A program made the translations under genes and the position numbers. From Rhodanobacter panaciterrae (lineage in GTDB: Bacteria; Pseudomonadota; Gammaproteobacteria; Xanthomonadales; Rhodanobacteraceae), in contig NZ_BMXT01000003.1 in the NCBI RefSeq assembly GCF_014651895.1, positions 96,116 through 160,115 of the forward strand: a stretch of 64,000 nt of DNA, given 5' to 3'. Below the pieces are notes generated by a model. That model did no database searches, had not been told where the DNA came from, and was given only the letters and a program-made list of their open reading frames with translations. Positions within the stretch are counted from its first letter, which is position 1. Each line of letters begins with the position of its first letter. Of the stretch, positions 44,576 through 53,539 are shown piece by piece.

Positions 44576-47500
44576 TTACTCGCCGATCGTCAGCAGCGAG
44601 GCGTTGCCACCGGCCGCCGTGGTGTTGATGGTGAGCGTGCGCTCGCCGGCGAAGCGCAGCAGATAGTGTGGGCCGCCGGCCTTGGGGCCGGTGCCGGACA
44701 GGTTCTCGCCGCCGAACGGCTGCACGCCGACCACCGCGCCGATCTGGTTGCGGTTGACGTAGCAGTTGCCGACGCGGGCGTGGCTGGCGATGTAGTCGAC
44801 GGTGTCGTTGATGCGGCTGTGAATGCCAAGGGTGAGGCCGTAGCCGGTGGCATTGATCTGATCGACCACCTGCTTCAGCTCGCTACCCTTCCAGCGGATC
44901 ACGTGCAGCACTGGGCCGAACACTTCGCGGGTCAACGTAGCGAGCGAGGGAATCTCGTAGGCGCGCGGGGCGAAGAAGGTGCCGTTGGCGGTGAGTGCCG
45001 GATCGAGCTTCACTTCGCCGATCTTCTTCGCTTCCTTGTCCATGCGTGCGGCGTGCTCGACCAGGATCTTCTTCGCGTCCTCGTCGATCACCGGGCCGAC
45101 GTCGGTGGACAGCTGGCCCGGGTCACCCACCTTCAACTCGCCCATCGCGCCGGCGAGCATCGCGCAGACCTTGTCGGCTATGTCTTCCTGCACGAACAGC
45201 ACGCGCGCGGCGGAGCAGCGCTGGCCGGCGGACTGGAACGCCGAGGCGATCACGTCCTTGACGATCTGCTCGGGCAGGGCGGAGGAGTCGGCGATCATCG
45301 CGTTCTGGCCACCGGTCTCGGCGATCAGCGCGGCGATCGACGCATTGCGTGCGGCCAGTGCGCGATTGATTGCCCAAGCGGTCTCGGTGGAGCCGGTGAA
45401 GGCCACGCCGGCGACGCGCGGATCGCGGGTCAGGGCGGCGCCCACGGTGGCACCGTCGCCCGGCAGGTATTGCAGCACGTCGGCCGGCACGCCGGCGTCG
45501 TGCAGCAGTTTCACCGCGGCGTAGCCGATCAGTGAGGTCTGCTCGGCCGGCTTGGCGATGACCGCATTGCCGGCGGCCAGCGCGGCGCTGACCTGGCCGA
45601 GGAAGATCGCCAGCGGGAAGTTCCACGGGCTGATGCAGACGAACACGCCGCGGCCGTTGAGGAACAGCTGGTTGCTCTCGCCGGTCGGACCCGGCAACTG
45701 CTCGGGCTGACCGAACAGGCGGCGCGCCATGGTGGCGTAGTAGCGCAGGAAGTCGGCCGCCTCGCGAATCTCGGCGATCGCATCGGGCAGGCTCTTGCCA
45801 GCCTCGCGCACGCACAGCGCGATGAACTCGCCGCGATTGGCTTCGAGCTGCTCGGCGGCGTGTTCGAGTATCGCGGCGCGGCTGGCGGCGGGCAGGCGAT
45901 CCCAGCTGTGCTGGGCGGCGACCGCGTTTGCTAGCGCCTTGTCGACGGTGGCGCTGTCGGCGCTGACGTAGCTGCCCACATTCTGGCGGCGGTCGGCCGG
46001 GTTGGTCACTTGGATGGTCGCGCCATTGGCGGTTGTGCCCGGCACCAGCGGAGCCGCGGCCCACGGGCCGGCATGGGCGTTGACCGCGTCGGCCATCGCC
46101 TTCAGTTCATTGTCGTTGGAGAAGTTGACGCCCATGGAATTCTTCCGGAGTTCTGCGTAGATGTTGACCGGCAGCGGGATGCGCGGATGCGGGATCGAAG
46201 CAAAAGCACGCACCGTTTCGCAGGGGTCGGCGACCAGGGTGCGCACCGGCACGCTCTCGTCGACGACGCGGTTGACGAAGCTGGTGTTGGCGCCGTTTTC
46301 GAGCAGGCGGCGCACCAGGTATGGCAGCAGGTCCTCGTGCGTGCCGACCGGCGCGTACACGCGGCAAGGCACGTTCAAGTTCTGCGGACCGATCACTTCG
46401 GCGTACAAATCGGTGCCCATGCCATGCAGGCGCTGGTACTCGTACGGGCGGCCCTGCGCGATGTGATGCACGGCAGCGATCGAGTGCGCGTTATGGGTTG
46501 CGAACTGCGGATAGATCAGTTCGACGCCGGCATTGAACAGGCGCCGCGCGCAGGCCAGGTACGACACGTCGGTGTTCGGCTTGCGCGTATACACCGGGTA
46601 GCCGGCCAGGCCGTTTTCCTGCGCGCGCTTGATCTCGGCGTCCCAGTAGGCGCCCTTGACCAGGCGTACATACCAGCGACGATTCGCGGCGCGGGCGGTT
46701 TCGATCAGCCAGTCGATCACGAACGGGGTGCGCTTGGCATAGGCCTGCACCACGATGCCGAGGCCGTTCCAGCCTTGCAGCGACGGATGCGCGAACACGT
46801 CACCGATGATGTCGAGCGACAGTTCGAGGCGCTCGGCTTCCTCGGCGTCCACCGACAGCGCGATGCCGTGCTTCATCGCCAGTTGCGACAGCTCCAGCAG
46901 TTTTTCGCTGAGCTGGCGGTGGGCGAGTTCGCGCTTGGCCACTTCGTAGCGTGGGTGCAGCGCGGACAGCTTCACCGAGATCGACGGTGCGTCGGTGTGG
47001 TTCGCGAACGGGCCGCGCGCGCCGATCGCGGCGATCGCGTTGCGGTAATCCTGCTGGTAGCGCTCGGCGGTCTCGCTGGTCAGCGCGGACTCGCCTAGCA
47101 TGTCGTAGGAATAGCGGTACACCGCGTATTCCTTTTTCGCGCAGCGGTCCAGCGCTTCGTCGATGGTCTGCCCCATCACGAACTGGTGGCCCATGATGCG
47201 CATCGCCTGACGCACGGCGAGGCGGATCGCCGGTTCGCCGGCGCGACCGACCAGCCGCTTCAGCGCGCCGGTGAAATCGTGGCGGGTATCTTCGGCGAGG
47301 TTCACCAGATGCCCGGTGAGCATCAGGCCCCAGGTGGAGGCGTTGACGAACAGCGACTCGCTCTGGCCCAGATGCTTCTTCCAGTCCGCATCGCCCAGCT
47401 TGTCGCGGATCAGCTTGTCCGCGGTCGCCTTGTCGGGAATGCGCAGCAGCGCCTCGGCGACGCACATCAGCAGCACGCCTTCCTCGGAGGAGAGGTCGTA

Positions 47501-47731
47501 CTGGCGCATGAAGGATTCGACGGCGCTCTGGTCCTTGGCGCGCAGGCGCACCCGGCTGACCAGCTCGGCCGCGAGGTCGATCACCTTCTCGCGCTCGACT
47601 GGCGGCAGGGTGGCTTGGGCGAGCAGGTCGTTGACTGCTTCGGTTTCGTCGCGTAGCCAGGCGGCGGTGATGCGTACGCGCGCCGGCGTGCTGTCGAGGG
47701 GGAGTTCGGGGCTGAGGATGGGCTGGGTCAC
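44576..47731 (-). CDS. putA: Bifunctional proline dehydrogenase/L-glutamate gamma-semialdehyde dehydrogenase
   Basis: 1051 residues. The proline dehydrogenase barrel (ISVKLSALHPRYEVA, VRLVKGAYWDAEIKRA, YPQFATHNAHSIAA) precedes the aldehyde dehydrogenase domain (FVCISPWNFPLAIFLGQVSAAL, VAFTGSTETAWAI, catalytic Cys in SAGQRCSAARVL). Together they oxidise proline to glutamate through channelled P5C. There is no N-terminal ribbon-helix-helix DNA-binding domain and no long C-terminal extension, so this is the short, non-regulatory PutA form. The start is a GTG at 47731 with a weak ribosome site. It diverges from the cox operon. Confidence 0.94.
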   Translation of the reverse strand: MTQPILSPELPLDSTPARVRITAAWLRDETEAVNDLLAQATLPPVEREKVIDLAAELVSRVRLRAKDQSAVESFMRQYDLSSEEGVLLMCVAEALLRIPDKATADKLIRDKLGDADWKKHLGQSESLFVNASTWGLMLTGHLVNLAEDTRHDFTGALKRLVGRAGEPAIRLAVRQAMRIMGHQFVMGQTIDEALDRCAKKEYAVYRYSYDMLGESALTSETAERYQQDYRNAIAAIGARGPFANHTDAPSISVKLSALHPRYEVAKRELAHRQLSEKLLELSQLAMKHGIALSVDAEEAERLELSLDIIGDVFAHPSLQGWNGLGIVVQAYAKRTPFVIDWLIETARAANRRWYVRLVKGAYWDAEIKRAQENGLAGYPVYTRKPNTDVSYLACARRLFNAGVELIYPQFATHNAHSIAAVHHIAQGRPYEYQRLHGMGTDLYAEVIGPQNLNVPCRVYAPVGTHEDLLPYLVRRLLENGANTSFVNRVVDESVPVRTLVADPCETVRAFASIPHPRIPLPVNIYAELRKNSMGVNFSNDNELKAMADAVNAHAGPWAAAPLVPGTTANGATIQVTNPADRRQNVGSYVSADSATVDKALANAVAAQHSWDRLPAASRAAILEHAAEQLEANRGEFIALCVREAGKSLPDAIAEIREAADFLRYYATMARRLFGQPEQLPGPTGESNQLFLNGRGVFVCISPWNFPLAIFLGQVSAALAAGNAVIAKPAEQTSLIGYAAVKLLHDAGVPADVLQYLPGDGATVGAALTRDPRVAGVAFTGSTETAWAINRALAARNASIAALIAETGGQNAMIADSSALPEQIVKDVIASAFQSAGQRCSAARVLFVQEDIADKVCAMLAGAMGELKVGDPGQLSTDVGPVIDEDAKKILVEHAARMDKEAKKIGEVKLDPALTANGTFFAPRAYEIPSLATLTREVFGPVLHVIRWKGSELKQVVDQINATGYGLTLGIHSRINDTVDYIASHARVGNCYVNRNQIGAVVGVQPFGGENLSGTGPKAGGPHYLLRFAGERTLTINTTAAGGNASLLTIGE

Positions 47732-47889
47732 GGGCTGGTCGAAGGATTCGCCGCTGCGAAGGGGAGCGCGCGATTGTACGCGGACTGCGCAGATTGGGGC
47801 AGCGCGGCGACCGCACTGGCGCCGGATAAGTTGCTGTCCGGGTGCTTCACCAAGGGCCTTGCGGTGCCGTTCGCGGGGCTTCCTTGCAG

Positions 47890-47907
47890 GCCTGATCCGG
47901 ATCAGGC
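47890..47907. promoter_or_regulatory. Perfect 18-bp palindrome upstream of the cox promoter
   Basis: GCCTGATCCGGATCAGGC equals its own reverse complement. It ends 13 bp before the -35 box of the candidate cox promoter and lies between divergent putA and DUF2244/cox. This is a good position for an activator or for a shared operator. I cannot match it to a known regulator. Confidence 0.6.
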
Positions 47908-47920
47908 GGGTGCGACATTC

Positions 47921-47949
47921 TTGCCCGCTGCCTCGCCGCGGCCTATCAT
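47921..47949 (+). promoter_or_regulatory. Candidate sigma-70 promoter of the cox operon
   Basis: TTGCCC (47921-47926) and TATCAT (47944-47949) are 17 bp apart. The predicted start near 47956 is about 22 bases ahead of the DUF2244 ATG. Confidence 0.6.
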
Positions 47950-47977
47950 TCCGGCGTTCCAGGCACGCCGGATCCCC

Positions 47978-48463
47978 ATGATCGTGCTTCGACCAGCTAC
48001 CGCCGGCTTGCCGTGCGTGACGATGTGGCTCAAGCCCAATCGCACGCTCAGCCGGCGCGGTTTGCGTCGATTGATCGTGGTTCTGGTGGCGCTGGTGCTG
48101 ATAACGGCAGGACTGGGTGCGTGGCAGGGGAATGTGTTTGCTCCGCTGTTTGCCTTGGTCGAATCCGCCGCCGTGGCTGTCGCCTTGAGCGTGGCCTGGC
48201 GGGCCGGCGATCGCAGTGAGCGCATCACCCTCGACGCTGTGTCGCTGGAGGTGCAGTCGCTGCCGGGCCGGCGCCGCATGCGTTTCCAGGCGTACTGGGT
48301 GCGTGTGTTGCTGGAGCCGGGCGGCGGGCGTCAGCGCCTGCTGCTGTCATCGCACGGGCGCGAGTTGGAGATTGGCGCTTTTCTGGCGGAACAGGAACGC
48401 GTCGAGCTGTCGAGAAAACTCATGGTGCTGCTGGCCGATCTCAACGGCCTGTCGCGCAAGTAG
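47978..48463 (+). CDS. DUF2244 membrane protein
   Basis: 161 residues from the ATG at 47978; a second ATG at 48023 (MWLKPNRTLSRRGLRR) is equally plausible and begins exactly at the conserved KPNRTLSRRG motif. Two membrane helices (IVVLVALVLITAGLGAW and VFAPLFALVESAAVAVALSVAW) and a C-terminal soluble domain follow. DUF2244 genes commonly precede cytochrome oxidase genes in proteobacteria, and this one is first in the operon, 20 bp before coxB. The function is unknown; a role in oxidase assembly is an inference from position. Confidence 0.82.
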   Translation: MIVLRPATAGLPCVTMWLKPNRTLSRRGLRRLIVVLVALVLITAGLGAWQGNVFAPLFALVESAAVAVALSVAWRAGDRSERITLDAVSLEVQSLPGRRRMRFQAYWVRVLLEPGGGRQRLLLSSHGRELEIGAFLAEQERVELSRKLMVLLADLNGLSRK

Positions 48464-48483
48464 GTTCAACAAAGGTGCAAGAC

Positions 48484-49431
48484 ATGACATCTGGCGGCAT
48501 CAGGCGATCATTCACGGCAGCGGCGACCCTCGCCCTTGCATCGTTCGGCAGCGTGGTTCATGCCGCTCCCGGTCCGTGGCAGCTGAACATGGAGCGCGGC
48601 GCGAGCACCTGGTCGCAAGTGCCGTACCACCTGAACAACATTTCGCTCGCCGTGTGCACGGTGATCGGTATTCTGGTGTTCGGCGCGATGTTCATCGCGA
48701 TGTTCCGCTTCCGCAAATCGCGCGGTGCGGTGGCCGAGAAGTGGTCACACAACACCATGGTGGAAGTCATCTGGACCACCATCCCGGTGATCATCCTGGT
48801 CGTGCTGGCCTACCTGGCCACCGGCGGACTCACCTCGTGGGCCGACACCACCGGTTCGCAGATGACCGTCAAGGTCACCGGCTACCAGTGGAAGTGGCGC
48901 TACGACTATGTCGAATACCAGGGCAAGCCGATCGACAAGGTCGGCTTCATGTCCAAGCTCGATACGCAGAGCGACCAGACCCGCCAGCTCGCTTCGGGCA
49001 TGGACCCGTATGCGGTCAAGGTCGGCGACGAGAACACCTACCTGCTGAATGTGGACAAGCCGCTGGTGGTGCCGGTCGACACCAAGATCCGCTTCGTGAT
49101 CACCAGCGGCGACGTGATCCACTCTTGGTGGGTGCCGGCGACCGGCTGGAAGCTCGACGCGATCCCCGGAATCATCAACGCGGCCTGGGCCAACTTCCAG
49201 ACGCCGGGCACCTATCGTGGCCAGTGTGCCGAGCTGTGCGGCCAGGATCACGGCTTCATGCCGATCGTGGTGGTGGTCAAGTCGAAGGCGGATTTCGCCA
49301 CCTGGCTGGCCGAGCAGCAGGCGCAGTCCGCTGCGCCCGCCGCGGCACCGGCACCGGCGGCAGCCTCCAGCACCGCCGCGCCGCAAACCAGCCAGGTCGC
49401 TCCGGCAGCGGATGCGGCCAAGCAGGGCTGA
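48484..49431 (+). CDS. coxB: Cytochrome c oxidase subunit II
   Basis: 315 residues. The start ATG at 48484 is eight bases after AAAGG; a GTG at 48475 is possible. A signal peptide, then two membrane helices and the periplasmic cupredoxin domain: YQWKWRYDY, IHSWWVPATGWKLDAIPG, and the complete CuA site GQCAELCGQDHGFM. The subunit takes electrons from cytochrome c into CuA. The C-terminus is a 40-residue Ala/Pro/Ser/Thr tail with no haem c motif, so this is a caa3-lacking, aa3-type subunit. Confidence 0.95.
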   Translation: MTSGGIRRSFTAAATLALASFGSVVHAAPGPWQLNMERGASTWSQVPYHLNNISLAVCTVIGILVFGAMFIAMFRFRKSRGAVAEKWSHNTMVEVIWTTIPVIILVVLAYLATGGLTSWADTTGSQMTVKVTGYQWKWRYDYVEYQGKPIDKVGFMSKLDTQSDQTRQLASGMDPYAVKVGDENTYLLNVDKPLVVPVDTKIRFVITSGDVIHSWWVPATGWKLDAIPGIINAAWANFQTPGTYRGQCAELCGQDHGFMPIVVVVKSKADFATWLAEQQAQSAAPAAAPAPAAASSTAAPQTSQVAPAADAAKQG

Positions 49432-49510
49432 TCCAGCCCGGTTCGGCCGTTCCCGGTACACGCTTTTTCACGCAGTCGCATTCAATATTTCAGGTTAGAG
49501 GTGCAAGGCC

Positions 49511-51127
49511 ATGTCCTACGCAGCCACCCATGATCAGCACGATGATCACCACGGCGCGCCGAAAGGTTTCTTCCAGCGTTGGTGCATGTCCACCAACCAC
49601 AAGGACATCGGCACGCTGTATCTGGTCTTCGCACTGGTGATGTTCTTCATCGGCGGCAGCTTTGCCATGCTGATCCGCGCCGAGCTGTTCAAGCCCGGCC
49701 TGCAGTTGATGCAGCCGTACTTCTTCAACCAGCTGACCACCATGCATGCGCTGGTGATGATCTTCGGCGCGATCATGCCGGCCTTCGTCGGCCTCGGTAA
49801 CTGGATGATCCCGTTGATGGTCGGCGCGCCGGACATGGCGCTGCCACGCATGAACAACCTGTCGTTCTGGATCCTGCCGTTCGCGTTCACGCTGTTGCTG
49901 TCCACCCTGTTCATGGCAGGTGGCGGCCCGGCCGGCGGCTGGACGATGTATCCGCCGCTGTCGCTGCAGAGTGATTCGCTTGCCTACGTGGTGTTCGCGG
50001 TCCATCTGATGGGCATCAGCTCGATCATGGGTGCGATCAACATCATCGCCACCATCCTCAACATGCGCGCGCCTGGCATGGAGCTGTTGAAGATGCCGGT
50101 GTTCGTGTGGAGCTGGCTGATCACCGCGTTCCTGCTGATCGCGGTGATGCCGGTGCTGGCTGGCGCAGTGACCATGCTGCTGACCGACAAGTACTTCGGC
50201 ACCAACTTCTTCAACCCGGGCGGCGGCGGCGACCCCGTCTTGTACCAGCACATCTTCTGGTTCTTCGGGCATCCCGAGGTGTACATCATGATCCTGCCCG
50301 CATTCGGGATCATCTCGGAGATCGTGCCGACCTTCGCGCGCAAGCCGATCTTCGGCTACAAGGCGATGGTGTTCGCGATTGCCTCGATCGCCTTCCTGTC
50401 GTTCATCGTGTGGGCGCATCACATGTTCGCGGTCGGCCTGCCGCTGGGCGCCGAGATTTTCTTCATGTACGCGACGATGCTGATCGCGGTGCCGACTGGT
50501 GTGAAGGTGTTCAACTGGGTCGCCACCATGTGGGGCAGCTCGATGACGTTCGAGACGCCGATGCTGTTCGCGGTCGGTTTCATCATCCTGTTCACCATCG
50601 GCGGCTTCTCCGGCCTGATGCTGGCGCTGGTGCCGGCCGACTTCCAGTACCACGACACCTACTTCGTGGTGGCGCATTTCCACTACGTGCTGGTGACCGG
50701 CGCGCTGTTCGCGATCATTGCCGCGACCTACTACTGGCTGCCGAAGTGGACCGGCAACATGTACAGCGAGTTCTGGGCCAAGATGCATTTCTGGAACAGC
50801 GTGATCTGGGTCAACGTGCTGTTCTTCCCGCAGCACTTCCTGGGTCTGGCCGGTATGCCGCGCCGCATTCCCGACTACAACGTGGCGTTCGCCAACTTCA
50901 ACATGATCAGCTCGATCGGCGGCTTCCTGTTCGGCGCCACCCAGCTGATTTTCATCGGCGTGCTGATCCATTGCGCGTTCTTCTCGAAGAAGAAGGCCAC
51001 CGACCGCGTCTGGGAAGGTGCCAAGGGTCTGGAGTGGACGGTGCCGTCGCCGGCCCCGCACCACACCTTCGACGTGCCGCCGGTGATTCACGACGACGAG
51101 CTGGCGCACGGTCACGTGAACGATTGA
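49511..51127 (+). CDS. coxA: Cytochrome c oxidase subunit I
   Basis: 538 residues with 12 membrane helices. Haem and copper ligands are visible: haem a His in [13 protein letters not shown], the CuB His-Tyr region [20 protein letters not shown], the His pair [10 protein letters not shown], and the terminal haem ligands [12 protein letters not shown]. The K-channel Thr/Lys and the D-channel Asn motif ([20 protein letters not shown]) point to an A-type proton-pumping oxidase. RBS AGAGG precedes the ATG. Confidence 0.96.
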   Translation: MSYAATHDQHDDHHGAPKGFFQRWCMSTNHKDIGTLYLVFALVMFFIGGSFAMLIRAELFKPGLQLMQPYFFNQLTTMHALVMIFGAIMPAFVGLGNWMIPLMVGAPDMALPRMNNLSFWILPFAFTLLLSTLFMAGGGPAGGWTMYPPLSLQSDSLAYVVFAVHLMGISSIMGAINIIATILNMRAPGMELLKMPVFVWSWLITAFLLIAVMPVLAGAVTMLLTDKYFGTNFFNPGGGGDPVLYQHIFWFFGHPEVYIMILPAFGIISEIVPTFARKPIFGYKAMVFAIASIAFLSFIVWAHHMFAVGLPLGAEIFFMYATMLIAVPTGVKVFNWVATMWGSSMTFETPMLFAVGFIILFTIGGFSGLMLALVPADFQYHDTYFVVAHFHYVLVTGALFAIIAATYYWLPKWTGNMYSEFWAKMHFWNSVIWVNVLFFPQHFLGLAGMPRRIPDYNVAFANFNMISSIGGFLFGATQLIFIGVLIHCAFFSKKKATDRVWEGAKGLEWTVPSPAPHHTFDVPPVIHDDELAHGHVND

Positions 51128-51137
51128 TCCACCACCA

Positions 51138-51169
51138 CGTCGCCCCAGCCTTGTCGGGCTGAGGCGACG
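51138..51169 (+). other. Intercistronic hairpin after coxA
   Basis: CGTCGCC (51138-51144) pairs with GGCGACG (51163-51169), and CAGCC (51146-51150) with GGCTG (51157-51161). No T-run follows. It lies between the coxA stop and the 43-residue gene and may stabilise the coxBA part of the mRNA or limit read-through. Confidence 0.6.
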
Positions 51170-51185
51170 CAAGAAGCCGATCCAC

Positions 51186-51317
51186 ATGAAACAGCAGACC
51201 ATGAACACGGAAATCGCGGCACGTCGCAAGGGTGTACGACGCACCTTGGTGGTGACGGTTTCGATCGCGCTGGCGTTTTTCCTGGTGTCGTTTCTGCAGA
51301 TCCTGCTGATGAAATAG
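51186..51317 (+). CDS. Small single-span cytochrome oxidase assembly-type protein
   Basis: 43 residues: a basic N-terminus (MKQQTMNTEIAARRKGVRRT) followed by one membrane helix (LVVTVSIALAFFLVSFLQILLM). Size, topology (basic inside, one span) and position right after coxA fit the small proteins found between coxA and ctaG in many proteobacteria. Here ctaG does not follow. It lacks the VPLY motif that would mark it as a Cox11 N-terminal fragment. Confidence 0.65.
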   Translation: MKQQTMNTEIAARRKGVRRTLVVTVSIALAFFLVSFLQILLMK

Positions 51318-51447
51318 CGGTACCGCGGTCGCTACACGTTTTTCTTCAATACGTTTCCTTCAACCGGTCGGGTTCGACGATCGGCATGCAGTTCCCCGGT
51401 CGGCGTGACGGGGTTAAGTCATCAAGAGAAATCCACGGGGTCTCACC

Positions 51448-52335
51448 ATGGGTCAGCAGCACGACGCTTACTTTGTTCCGGCCAAGAGCTATTGGCCGAT
51501 CGTGGCCGCAGTGGTCATGTTCACCACCGTGTTCGGTGCCGCGCACTGGCTGAACGCGGAGCCCGGCGACGCCGGCTTCGGCAAGACCGTGCTGACCGTC
51601 GGCGTGATCGGCGTGCTGGGCATGTTCTTCGGCTGGTTCCGTTCGGTCATCAACGAGTCGCTGTCCGGCAGCTACAACCACCAGGTGGACACCTCGTTCC
51701 GCATGGGCATGATGTGGTTCATCTTCTCCGAGGTGATGTTCTTCGGCGCGTTCTTCGGTGCGCTGTTCTACATCCGCATGTTCTCGGTACCGTGGCTCGG
51801 TGGCACCGGCCATGGCACGCTGACCCACCAGTTCCTGTGGAGCGACTACGCCGCTTCATGGGGTGCCAATGCCGGCAACGGTCCGGAGCACATCGGAGGT
51901 GCCTTCAGCACCGTCCCGGCGTGGGGCCTGCCGCTGCTGAACACGCTGATCCTGCTCAGCTCCAGCGTCACCGTGACGATTGCGCACCACGCATTGCGTG
52001 CCGGTCATCGTGGCAAGATCCTGGTGTTTCTGGGCCTGACCGTGCTGCTCGGCGCGCTGTTCCTGAACTTCCAGGCGCACGAGTACATCGAGGCCTACAA
52101 GGAACTGAACCTGACCCTGCACAGCGGCGTGTACGGCTCGACCTTCTTCCTGCTGACCGGTTTCCACGGCCTGCACGTGACGCTGGGTACGATCATGCTG
52201 GCGGTGATCTGGTTCCGCGTGCTGAAGGGCCACTTCAACAAGGATCACCACTTCGGCTTCGAAGCGGTGGCGTGGTACTGGCACTTCGTCGACGTGGTCT
52301 GGCTCGGCCTGTTCATGTTCGTTTATATCCTCTGA
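51448..52335 (+). CDS. coxC: Cytochrome c oxidase subunit III
   Basis: 295 residues with seven membrane helices. FRMGMMWFIFSEVMFFGAFFGALFY, LNFQAHEYIEAYKELN, FFLLTGFHGLHVTLGTIML and FEAVAWYWHFVDVVWLGLFMFVYIL are the standard subunit III segments. It stabilises the oxidase and supports proton uptake. It starts 130 bp after the 43-residue gene, in the place where ctaG would normally intervene. A strong terminator follows. Confidence 0.95.
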   Translation: MGQQHDAYFVPAKSYWPIVAAVVMFTTVFGAAHWLNAEPGDAGFGKTVLTVGVIGVLGMFFGWFRSVINESLSGSYNHQVDTSFRMGMMWFIFSEVMFFGAFFGALFYIRMFSVPWLGGTGHGTLTHQFLWSDYAASWGANAGNGPEHIGGAFSTVPAWGLPLLNTLILLSSSVTVTIAHHALRAGHRGKILVFLGLTVLLGALFLNFQAHEYIEAYKELNLTLHSGVYGSTFFLLTGFHGLHVTLGTIMLAVIWFRVLKGHFNKDHHFGFEAVAWYWHFVDVVWLGLFMFVYIL

Positions 52336-52381
52336 CGCGGCGTCCGTTTCGCGAAGAGCTAAAGAGCCACGACACACGCAC

Positions 52382-52414
52382 AACAAAAAGCCCGCCATTG
52401 GCGGGCTTTTTGTT
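52382..52414. terminator. Bidirectional terminator after coxC
   Basis: The 16-base arms AACAAAAAGCCCGCCA / TGGCGGGCTTTTTGTT form a GC core flanked by A- and T-tracts on both sides. It can stop coxC transcription and the opposing DUF2909 transcript. Confidence 0.93.
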
Positions 52415-52509
52415 GTTGACGCAGCGAGCGGTTCAACCGTTACGGGCGCTTGCCACGATGGGGCGCGATTTGTCGCGGCTGGAGCGCGCTGCCGACACAG
52501 CCGCTACAA

Positions 52510-52743
52510 TCACTGGCCGACATCGTGCGGATGCAGCCAACCCATCCAGATGCCGAGCGCGACCATGCCGATCAGCAGCAGCGACAGGCCGATGCGGCGG
52601 GTCAAGGCCCATACCGTGCGCTTGTCGTCGTCCTTGTCGGTCATCATGAAGTACAGCGCCTGGCCGAGGCTGAAGATCACCACCAGCAGCACCACCACCA
52701 GCGCACATTTGTAGACGGTTTCCACGTGATTGATCCGATCCAT
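52510..52743 (-). CDS. Twin transmembrane DUF2909-like protein
   Basis: 77 residues from the ATG at 52743, with two membrane helices (CALVVVLLVVIFSLGQALYFMM and IGLSLLLIGMVALGIWMGWL) joined by a TDKDDDKRTVWALTRR loop. This is the DUF2909 pattern of small proteins in cox clusters. It is encoded against the cox genes, diverging from SURF1 with 41 bp between starts. The function is unknown. Confidence 0.8.
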   Translation of the reverse strand: MDRINHVETVYKCALVVVLLVVIFSLGQALYFMMTDKDDDKRTVWALTRRIGLSLLLIGMVALGIWMGWLHPHDVGQ

Positions 52744-52784
52744 TACGACCTGGGCAGTATAGCGACCACCGGCGGACTCGCCGC

Positions 52785-53516
52785 GTGAGCGGATTTCGCC
52801 GCCCGTCCTGGTGGGCATTGCTGCTGACGGCGGCCGGAGCCTTGCTGTTCATACGTTTGGGCATCTGGCAGCTGCATCGCGCCGACTTCAAGGAAGCACT
52901 TCTGCGGCGGTATGCCGCATCGGCGTCCGCGCCGATGCAGGACTTCGCCAAGGTGGCCGCCACGCCACCGGCCGACAGCTTTCCGCGCGTGCAGGTGAGT
53001 GGTCACTATCTCACCGACCGGCTGTATCTGCTGGACAATCCGAAGCACGACGGTATGGGCGGCGTAGAGGTATTCGCGCCGCTCGTCCTGCACGATCAGT
53101 CGTCGTTGCTGCTGGTGGATCTGGGTTTCCTGCCGGGCAACGGCAACGGCAAGCTCCCGCAGCTGCCGGCGTTGTCGACCAACGAGATCAGCTTGCAGGG
53201 TTTGTATGTGCCGCCACCGCCGGTCGGTTTCGAGATGGGTGGCGATGCGCTGGCGCGACAGACGCACTGGCCGAAGAGCAGCATCTTCCTGGATCCGGCA
53301 GAAATCGCCCGCGATCTCGGCCGCCCGTTGTATCCGCGGATGCTGGCGCTGGACGCCGATCCGGCCTCGATCTATGTGCGCGTACACACCCTCGATTTTT
53401 CCTCGATGCCGCCGGCGCGGCACCGCGCGTATGCGTTCCAGTGGTTCACCTTCGCGCTCGCCGCGGTGGTGATCCTGCTGGCTGTACATCGCAAGCGCAA
53501 ACCGCGCAAATCCTGA
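52785..53516 (+). CDS. SURF1 family cytochrome oxidase assembly protein
   Basis: 243 residues from a GTG start. N- and C-terminal membrane helices (LLTAAGALLFIRLGIWQLHRAD; AFQWFTFALAAVVILLAVH) bracket a periplasmic domain with FPRVQVSGHY, LLVDLGFLP and the terminal RHRAYAFQWFTFA motif, all typical of SURF1/Shy1. It aids haem a insertion into subunit I. It starts a second transcription unit of assembly genes: SURF1, CX3C protein, ctaA and ctaB. Confidence 0.9.
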   Translation: MSGFRRPSWWALLLTAAGALLFIRLGIWQLHRADFKEALLRRYAASASAPMQDFAKVAATPPADSFPRVQVSGHYLTDRLYLLDNPKHDGMGGVEVFAPLVLHDQSSLLLVDLGFLPGNGNGKLPQLPALSTNEISLQGLYVPPPPVGFEMGGDALARQTHWPKSSIFLDPAEIARDLGRPLYPRMLALDADPASIYVRVHTLDFSSMPPARHRAYAFQWFTFALAAVVILLAVHRKRKPRKS

Positions 53517-53539
53517 TACCACCAAGGTCACGAACTCCG

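Noticed and set aside
48484..49431. Caa3-type subunit II with fused cytochrome c
   Set aside because: The C-terminal extension is only an Ala/Pro/Ser tail without CxxCH.
51186..51317. Truncated Cox11/CtaG N-terminus
   Set aside because: The VPLYR.FC motif after the membrane helix is absent, and the frame ends cleanly with its own stop, like small oxidase proteins.
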